DNA from: an uncultured Eubacteriales bacterium
GTDB lineage: Bacteria; Bacillota; Clostridia; Oscillospirales; Oscillospiraceae
NCBI GenBank assembly: GCA_900553545.1
Contig: USDP01000015.1
Coordinates: 1-16,807 of the forward strand
Reading direction: 5' to 3'
DNA: 16,807 bases
Positions 12,468-16,807 of this stretch are shown here, one piece after another (the first letter of the stretch is position 1; each line of letters starts with the position of its first letter). The notes under the pieces were generated by a model that worked only from the letters and a program-made list of their open reading frames with translations, searched no databases and was not told the DNA's origin. The position numbers were made by a program, and so were the translations under genes.

Positions 12468-14306
12468 ATGAACGCGAAAAAATGGGTGCTGACCTTCCTG
12501 CTGTTTGCGCTGGTGCTGGTGCTGGGCCTCGCGGCGTTCAACTACGTCACCGACCCGTTCGCCGCCTTCGGCGACAAGTTTTTGAACTGGTTTTCCTATG
12601 ACGAGACGAACAACCCGCGCGTCGCGAAGATCAGCTATCTCGAGCAGCACCACGACGAATATGATTCCTACATTCTGGGCTGTTCTTCGACCAGTTCACT
12701 CCAAGTTTCGGATTTTAACAAACTTTACGACGCAAATTTCTATAATTTAATCATGTATGGCGCGGACATGCGCGACTGTGAAAAGATCGCCGATTACCTG
12801 ATCGAACACTATGAAGTCAAGCACCTCGTCCTGAATGTCTACCTCGACAACGGCTTCACCTATGACGACGAGACGGACCGCCTGACGCGCAACCTCCATT
12901 ACCTTACCGACCCGGACACGTCCGCGCTGTCCTTTTACACGCGCTATCTGTTCTGCGACCCGCGTTACGGCTTTGCCAAGCTGAAAAATCTGCGCAATGA
13001 CCGCCTGCTTCCGCAGAGCTTCGACGTGTTCAACGAGGTCACAGGCGAATATGACAAGCGTGTGCGCGACGTCGAGCCGATCGGCAGTATGGACACCTAT
13101 CTCGAAGCCTATCCGGTCTTTGCCGACTATCCGAAGACCGGCGACTTTGTCCTCGGCCAGACCGAGAACTGCATGAAATCTGTCGCCGCGATCAAAGAAC
13201 GCTGCGAAGCGGCGGGCGTTGAGCTGGTCGTCGTGGCCGCGTCGGTCTACATCGACTATTTCCAGAACTTCCAGGCTGAGGATGTGGCGAATTTCTATGC
13301 GTCTCTCGCGAAAGTCACCGATTTCTGGGACTTTTCGTGCAGCAGCGTGAGCTGTGAGCCGCGCTATTTCTACGACGCGACCCACTTCCGCAATGCCGTC
13401 GGCAGCATGATTGCCGCGCGCATCGCGGGCGACGATTCCGTCTACATTCCGGACGATTTCGGCACTTACGTCACAGCGGACACGCCAAGCTCCTACTTCT
13501 CCGAGGTTTTGCAGGCCACGGCCCTGCCGGACGAGACGGTCAGCCGCGACGTACCGGTGCTGATGTGGCACAATCTTGCGGAAGAGTCCAGCGGCGACAT
13601 GACGATCTCCGTGGACACGTTCCGCGTGCAGATCGAGGCGCTGCATGAGGCGGGCTTCAAAACCGTCTCGCTCCAACAGCTCTACGATTATGTCCATTTT
13701 GGGACGGAATTGCCGGAAAAACCGATTGTTTTGACCTTCGATGATGGGTATTTCAGCAATTACGAGTATGCCTATCCCATTTTGCGGGAATACGTCATGC
13801 AGGCAACGATCTTCGCCATCGGCGTCTCTGTCGGCAAGGACACCTACAAGGACACCGACCACGCGATGACGCCGCACTTCGGCGCGGACGAGGCGCGGGA
13901 AATGGTGGATTCCGGCCTGATTTCCGTACAAAGTCACACATTTGACATGCACCAGTGGCCGCCGTTTGAGGACGGAAACGCACAGGTGCGCGAGACGCTT
14001 TTGCCGTTCGACGGCGAGGCCGATGCTGATTATGAGGCGGCGGTCGAGGCCGATTTCGCCGAGAGCCGCGAGCTGCTCGAATCCATCACCGGCCAGCCGG
14101 TCAACGCGCTGGCGTTCCCGGAAGGGGCTTATGTCACGCTGACGCAGGACGCGCTCCGCAGCGCGGGCGCAGAGCTGACGTTTACGACGGTCCGCGCAGT
14201 GAATACCGTGGTCAAGGGTCTGCCGCAGAGCCTCTGCGCAATGCCGCGCTTCGGCATGACGGAAAGCACGGATATGACTGCGCTGGTTGCCGAATTGGAG
14301 CAATGA
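12468..14306 (+). CDS. Two-domain SGNH/DltD-like and NodB polysaccharide deacetylase protein
   Basis: This 612-residue membrane-anchored (helix ~5-25) extracytoplasmic protein has two catalytic domains. The N-terminal half resembles SGNH/DltD/AlgX-type acyltransferases: YILGCSSTSSL (candidate nucleophile S73 or S74) and YDATHFRNAVG (D303, H306), with the DxxH spacing of the family. From residue ~362 a CE4/NodB domain follows: VPVLMWHNL, IVLTFDDGYFSN (D425-D426), QSHTFDMH (metal ligands H490 and H495, HxxxxH) and LAFPEGAY (substrate-groove motif). The first domain could transfer acyl groups from the MBOAT to a glycan; the second could N-deacetylate GlcNAc- or ManNAc-like sugars. GAGGAGGG at 12457-12463 supports the ATG. 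It is the last gene of the operon. The CE4 call is strong; SGNH is inferred from short motifs. Confidence 0.85.
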   Translation: MNAKKWVLTFLLFALVLVLGLAAFNYVTDPFAAFGDKFLNWFSYDETNNPRVAKISYLEQHHDEYDSYILGCSSTSSLQVSDFNKLYDANFYNLIMYGADMRDCEKIADYLIEHYEVKHLVLNVYLDNGFTYDDETDRLTRNLHYLTDPDTSALSFYTRYLFCDPRYGFAKLKNLRNDRLLPQSFDVFNEVTGEYDKRVRDVEPIGSMDTYLEAYPVFADYPKTGDFVLGQTENCMKSVAAIKERCEAAGVELVVVAASVYIDYFQNFQAEDVANFYASLAKVTDFWDFSCSSVSCEPRYFYDATHFRNAVGSMIAARIAGDDSVYIPDDFGTYVTADTPSSYFSEVLQATALPDETVSRDVPVLMWHNLAEESSGDMTISVDTFRVQIEALHEAGFKTVSLQQLYDYVHFGTELPEKPIVLTFDDGYFSNYEYAYPILREYVMQATIFAIGVSVGKDTYKDTDHAMTPHFGADEAREMVDSGLISVQSHTFDMHQWPPFEDGNAQVRETLLPFDGEADADYEAAVEADFAESRELLESITGQPVNALAFPEGAYVTLTQDALRSAGAELTFTTVRAVNTVVKGLPQSLCAMPRFGMTESTDMTALVAELEQ

Positions 14307-14310
14307 CAAA

Positions 14311-14345
14311 CCCGCATCCCCAACTGGGGATGCGGGATTTTTTAT
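14311..14345. terminator. Terminator of the dlt-like operon, also serving the convergent gene
   Basis: An 11-bp perfect stem (14311-14321 with 14326-14336, loop AACT) begins 4 bases after the operon's last stop. On the plus strand ATTTTTTTATT follows. On the minus strand GTTTGTC follows, which is weaker. The minus-strand HAD gene's stop lies at 14342-14344. Confidence 0.88.
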
Positions 14346-14998
14346 TGCTGCTCCAGAAAGTTGCCGAAGGCGGCGACGGTCTTGAAATAATAGTCGCAGT
14401 TCCGGCGCATATAGCCCTCGATCTCCGGGATGTCGTTGGCCCAGCCCGCCGCCGCGAACGGCACGCCCGCCGCGCGGCACATATCATATCCGGGTTTCAG
14501 GTCATCCAGCATCAGCAGCTGATCCGGCGCGAGCTGAAATTCTGCCATGATCTGCTCCAGCGGCCAGACGTGCGGCTTGCGGTGCTCGGGCGGAAGCTCC
14601 CAGCCGAAGATCAGATCCGGCTCCGGCAGGCCGTTTTCGCGGTAATCGCGGCGGATCACGTCGCTGACGGAATGGGAGACGACGGCGATCTTGCCGCCAC
14701 GGGCCTTGTACCGCTCCAGAATTTCGCGCATCCCCGGATACGCCTCCGGCACCCGCGTCGCGACCCAGTTCTGCCAGAACTGATATTCCCCCTCCAGCTC
14801 CTCGTCGGTAAAGCCCAGCTCGTCTTTGAAGAGCGGAATGATGCCGGGGTCGAAATTTTTCCGGAAATAGTCGTCCAGCGTATACGAAAGGCCGGGGCGC
14901 ACCTGCGCCAGATAGGCCAGAAAGGACGGAAAATGGATGACAGCCGTGCTGTTGACGACGGTGTCGTCGTGGTCGAGCACCAGACAGGGAAACCGCAT
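14342..14998 (-). CDS. HAD-superfamily hydrolase (phosphatase-like)
   Basis: This 218-residue cytoplasmic protein of the haloacid dehalogenase superfamily has all four motifs: VLDHDDTVVNST (nucleophile D9, acid/base D11), AVVSHSVSD (motif II Ser), HRKPHVWP (motif III Lys) and LMLDDLKPGYDM (motif IV acids). The alpha-helical cap between residues ~18 and 95 and the overall size match the phosphoglycolate phosphatase/beta-phosphoglucomutase group. The substrate is not assignable; a small phosphorylated sugar is the usual expectation. GGAGG (15005-15009) sits about seven bases before the ATG at 14998, preferred over an upstream in-frame ATG at 15037 that would lie close to the -10. It is convergent with the dlt-like operon, with no evident functional link. 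Confidence 0.9.
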   Translation of the reverse strand: MRFPCLVLDHDDTVVNSTAVIHFPSFLAYLAQVRPGLSYTLDDYFRKNFDPGIIPLFKDELGFTDEELEGEYQFWQNWVATRVPEAYPGMREILERYKARGGKIAVVSHSVSDVIRRDYRENGLPEPDLIFGWELPPEHRKPHVWPLEQIMAEFQLAPDQLLMLDDLKPGYDMCRAAGVPFAAAGWANDIPEIEGYMRRNCDYYFKTVAAFGNFLEQQ

Positions 14999-15027
14999 AA
15001 CGCACCTCCAGATGTGAGATATGGACA

Positions 15028-15056
15028 AGCATAGCATTTTCTGACGGGTTATGCAA
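15028..15056 (-). promoter_or_regulatory. Promoter of the HAD hydrolase gene
   Basis: On the minus strand TTGCAT (15051-15056) and TATGCT (15028-15033) are separated by 17 bp. The predicted start near 15021 gives a leader of roughly 23 nt before the ATG at 14998. Confidence 0.65.
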
Positions 15057-15088
15057 GAAAAAAGATTCTGAAGTTTTGCGGCGAAGGT

Positions 15089-15117
15089 TTGCTATTTTGA
15101 GAAATCTATGGTATACT
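15089..15117 (+). promoter_or_regulatory. Extended -10 promoter of the SH3b membrane protein gene, with flanking inverted repeat
   Basis: TTGCTA (15089-15094), a 17-bp spacer and TATACT (15112-15117) with TG at 15109-15110 form a strong promoter. The arms GCTATTTT (15091-15098) and AAAATAGC (15123-15130) are perfect inverted repeats. One overlaps the -35 and the other the probable start site, a layout suited to a repressor. Confidence 0.72.
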
Positions 15118-15145
15118 CTGAGAAAATAGCAATGTTATACCCCGG

Positions 15146-15160
15146 CGGAACGTCGGAACG
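15146..15160 (+). repeat. Tandem heptamer in the leader of the SH3b protein mRNA
   Basis: CGGAACG occurs twice with one base between (15146-15152 and 15154-15160), about 25 bases downstream of the predicted transcription start. It is a possible regulator site, but short enough to be chance. Confidence 0.35.
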
Positions 15161-15187
15161 ATTCACCAAACAATCGGAGGGAACGGC

Positions 15188-16528
15188 ATGGAAGAAGAAA
15201 GAATGGAACAGCCACGGCGCAGAAGAAAGCCGAAGAGCTTTTTCCGCCGCCTTTTGGAGCTGCCGAAAAAGACGCTGCTGACGCTGGTCGCGATCCTCGT
15301 CGTCTTTGTGGCGGTCATTGTCATCATCTCGAAAAGCTGCTCGGCTGTGCCGGACACGACCGTCACGGCACAGGCATTTTCCACGCAGACGGAGCTGAAG
15401 CTGCCGCTGTCGGTCAAGCTCAACGAGGGCGATTATCTGTCCTACGGCGGCTATCAGTTTGAGACGTCGAAGAAGATCGCCTCGCTCGTCAAGACCATCA
15501 CCAAGAACAACGACGGCGTCACCGCGACGAGCTTCACGAACGCGCACGGCACGTGCTACCTCTTCACGAAGCAGACCGAGACGGGCGTCGACCACTGGGC
15601 GCTCTATCCCAAGGACATCGCCAACTATTATATCTTCATGGGTACGCACCGCGAGGTCGCGCTGGACGGCAGCCGCCTCGACATCCTGCTGCCGCTGCAC
15701 CTCGTCTCTGACAGTGCGCTGATGGACAACATGGGCGGCCAGATCCAGCTCGACACGTCCTATGCCTGCGGCTACGACGGACTCAAGGAGGGCGAGACGC
15801 TTGCCGCGCTCTTCCGCGCGTACTATGAAGAATCCGGCCTCTACACCGTCACGAGCAGCGACGGCGGTTTCACCATCGTCCCGAAGGGCAGCGACAAGAC
15901 GCTGATCTTCACCTTCCAGGAGGACGGCACAAGCGGCATGTTCGCGGTCTCCGTCCCGGTCGTGACCGAGCCGGAGCCGACCAGCGCCGCCAGCATCCGC
16001 TATGAGCAGGGCGAAGCCGTGCAGCTTCCTGAACAGGATGCCATCGCCCTTTCGGAGATCATCGTCAACGCGAGCTATCGTCAGACCGAGCCGATGGATG
16101 ACATCACGCCCTATGAGGTCGACATGGAAGGCACAACCTATCGTATCAGCTTGACGTGGAGCACCGATACCTGGAGTGCGACTGTCCGCGGTGATTCCGG
16201 CCTTGCCACGCTGACCACAAAGGATTCCTGCATGGTCGCGGCGATCATCGGCGCGAACGACGCGGGCGGCGTTCCGGCCCGCGACGACGCAAGCTGGTTC
16301 GGCGACCTGAGCGCGGACTTCTCCGCCGCTGCGGCGCAGATGGTCACAACGGGCGACATCAATGTCCGCTCCGCCCCGTCCACGTCCAGCACGATTCTCG
16401 TGACCATGCCGCAGGACAGCTCCGTGGCCGTCATCGGCATTTCGGACGAATGGTGCGAGATCTGGTACAACAACCAGCGCGCCTATATGTCCAGCCAGTA
16501 TCTCAAGACGCCGACCACCGGCGCATAA
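15188..16528 (+). CDS. Single-pass membrane protein with C-terminal SH3b domain
   Basis: This 446-residue protein has a short basic cytoplasmic N-terminus (PRRRRKPKSFFRR), one membrane helix at ~29-48 (LLTLVAILVVFVAVIVII) and a large outside region. Residues ~384-441 form a bacterial SH3 domain with the standard NVRSAPS motif, then ILVTMPQDSSVAVIG and WCEIWYNNQRAYMSSQYL; such domains usually bind peptidoglycan or cell-wall peptides. The region from ~52 to 380 matches nothing I recognise and seems beta-rich. It includes a spaced Cys pattern (C121, C193, C351 approximately) of unclear meaning. GGAGGG at 15176-15181 supports the ATG. The gene has its own promoter and terminator. A cell-envelope role is likely, but no enzymatic motif is visible. 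Confidence 0.85.
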   Translation: MEEERMEQPRRRRKPKSFFRRLLELPKKTLLTLVAILVVFVAVIVIISKSCSAVPDTTVTAQAFSTQTELKLPLSVKLNEGDYLSYGGYQFETSKKIASLVKTITKNNDGVTATSFTNAHGTCYLFTKQTETGVDHWALYPKDIANYYIFMGTHREVALDGSRLDILLPLHLVSDSALMDNMGGQIQLDTSYACGYDGLKEGETLAALFRAYYEESGLYTVTSSDGGFTIVPKGSDKTLIFTFQEDGTSGMFAVSVPVVTEPEPTSAASIRYEQGEAVQLPEQDAIALSEIIVNASYRQTEPMDDITPYEVDMEGTTYRISLTWSTDTWSATVRGDSGLATLTTKDSCMVAAIIGANDAGGVPARDDASWFGDLSADFSAAAAQMVTTGDINVRSAPSTSSTILVTMPQDSSVAVIGISDEWCEIWYNNQRAYMSSQYLKTPTTGA

Positions 16529-16540
16529 GAAAATCAGAAA

Positions 16541-16573
16541 CGCCCGCCGCGAGGGATCGCGGCGGGCGTTTTT
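16541..16573 (+). terminator. Intrinsic terminator after the SH3b protein gene
   Basis: A perfect 12-bp GC-rich stem (16541-16552 with 16557-16568, loop GGGA), extendable by A-T pairs on the outside, is followed by TTTTT. It begins 12 bases after the stop codon. Confidence 0.92.
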
Positions 16574-16597
16574 ATGCCGTACCATCGGTTATAGATG

Positions 16598-16671
16598 TAG
16601 GGGCGGACATTCTCGCCCGTCGACCTCTCCGGCTCGGCACAGCCGAGCCACCTCCCCTTACGAAGGGGAGG
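16598..16671. repeat. Triple-hairpin intergenic repeat
   Basis: Three successive stems are packed into about 74 bases: GGGCG/CGCCC (16601-16605, 16614-16618), GGCTCGGC/GCCGAGCC with loop ACA (16631-16638, 16642-16649), and CCTCCCCTT/AAGGGGAGG with loop ACG (16651-16659, 16663-16671). I recall similar CCTCCCCTTA.GAAGGGGAGG units as dispersed repeats in gut Clostridia; that cannot be shown from one copy. The unit may extend to about 16690. Confidence 0.6.
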
Positions 16672-16701
16672 CAAGCCGCTGCGGTGGGAAGGGCTGGTTC
16701 G

Positions 16702-16807
16702 TTATTCCACCTCAAACGGCGGCTCCTCGAAGAACGTCCCGAGATTCAGATTCGCGACCTTTCCGTCCCGTACCATGATCCGCAGCTTCGTCCGTCCCTC
16801 GCCGACG
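16702..16807 (-). CDS. C-terminal end of an unidentified protein
   Basis: A minus-strand reading frame enters at the right edge and ends at TAA (16702-16704), giving about 34 residues that finish TKLRIMVRDGKVANLNLGTF then FEEPPFEVE. The frame has no internal stop, and codon positions look gene-like (G/C-rich third bases). The body of the gene lies beyond base 16807. The length is too short to assign a family. The triple-hairpin repeat lies immediately downstream of its stop, and no classical terminator with a T-run is visible for it. Confidence 0.5.
   Translation of the reverse strand, partial: VGEGRTKLRIMVRDGKVANLNLGTFFEEPPFEVE

Noticed and set aside
11181..12653. Long minus-strand open frame opposite the MBOAT gene
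   Set aside because: Low-complexity charged composition, no ribosome site, and fully covered by the well-supported MBOAT and next gene.
8365..14306. Calling the operon a standard dltABCD locus
   Set aside because: Gene order, the GNAT insertion, MBOAT length, the NodB fusion and the Cys-to-Gly change in the ligase all depart from dlt, so dlt gene names were withheld.
12747..14480. 577-codon minus-strand open frame opposite the SGNH-NodB gene
   Set aside because: Arg/Val/Asp-rich shadow translation with no motif; it also runs through a terminator.
14999..15037. Earlier ATG for the HAD hydrolase
   Set aside because: The later ATG has a GGAGG at proper distance and places motif I at residue 9, as usual; the earlier one lies at the -10 box.
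15092..16585. Minus-strand open frame opposite the SH3b protein gene
   Set aside because: Antisense composition artefact; it would read through the promoter and terminator of the true gene.

Overview
The window looks like chromosomal DNA of a GC-rich, low-redundancy Firmicute of the class Clostridia, most plausibly an Oscillospiraceae-type gut anaerobe. The evidence is fermentative phosphate acetyltransferase, Gram-positive GGAGG ribosome sites, sigma-A type promoters that nearly all have 17-bp spacers, an S-layer-homology protein, a dlt-like envelope-modification operon, a CmpB-family membrane protein, and several short hairpin-rich intergenic repeats of a kind I associate with that group. 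The taxonomic placement is an inference.

Layout. (1) 1-996 (minus) is almost all of pta, transcribed leftwards and away from a neurotransmitter:sodium symporter gene (1221-2576, plus). A strong intrinsic terminator follows, and its T-tract doubles as the -35 region of the next promoter, which drives a MATE exporter (2712-4073). (2) A short palindromic repeat (4081-4113) and a terminator usable from both sides separate the MATE gene from a convergent, membrane-anchored endonuclease/exonuclease/phosphatase-fold protein (4182-5264, minus). (3) That gene and the next block (CmpB-family membrane protein 5366-6115; secreted SLH plus transglutaminase-like protein 6138-7892) are fired by divergent promoters that share one self-complementary -35 hexamer. 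(4) 7910-8288 is a MITE-like inverted-repeat element with no convincing gene. (5) 8365-14306 is a tight five-gene operon: adenylation enzyme, GNAT acetyltransferase, acyl carrier protein, AlgI-like MBOAT, and a two-domain SGNH-like/NodB deacetylase protein. (6) A convergent HAD phosphatase (14342-14998, minus) follows, then a divergently transcribed membrane-anchored SH3b protein (15188-16528), a terminator, a triple-hairpin repeat (16598-16671), and the last 34 codons of an unidentified minus-strand gene.

The most interesting system is the five-gene operon. Its logic resembles D-alanylation by DltABCD. An adenylation enzyme would load an amino or related acid onto the carrier protein, the MBOAT would pass it across the membrane, and an extracytoplasmic SGNH-type domain would place it on a glycan. 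It differs from dlt in four ways: a GNAT gene lies between ligase and carrier, the MBOAT is of AlgI size, the last gene carries a CE4/NodB deacetylase domain fused to the SGNH-like domain, and the ligase lacks the cysteine tied to D-Ala selection in DltA. One hypothesis is that it exchanges glycan substituents, with N-deacetylation and (N-acyl)aminoacyl transfer performed by one operon. The chemistry and target polymer cannot be read from sequence alone.

No tRNA, rRNA, CRISPR array, phage gene, transposase or integrase was seen.
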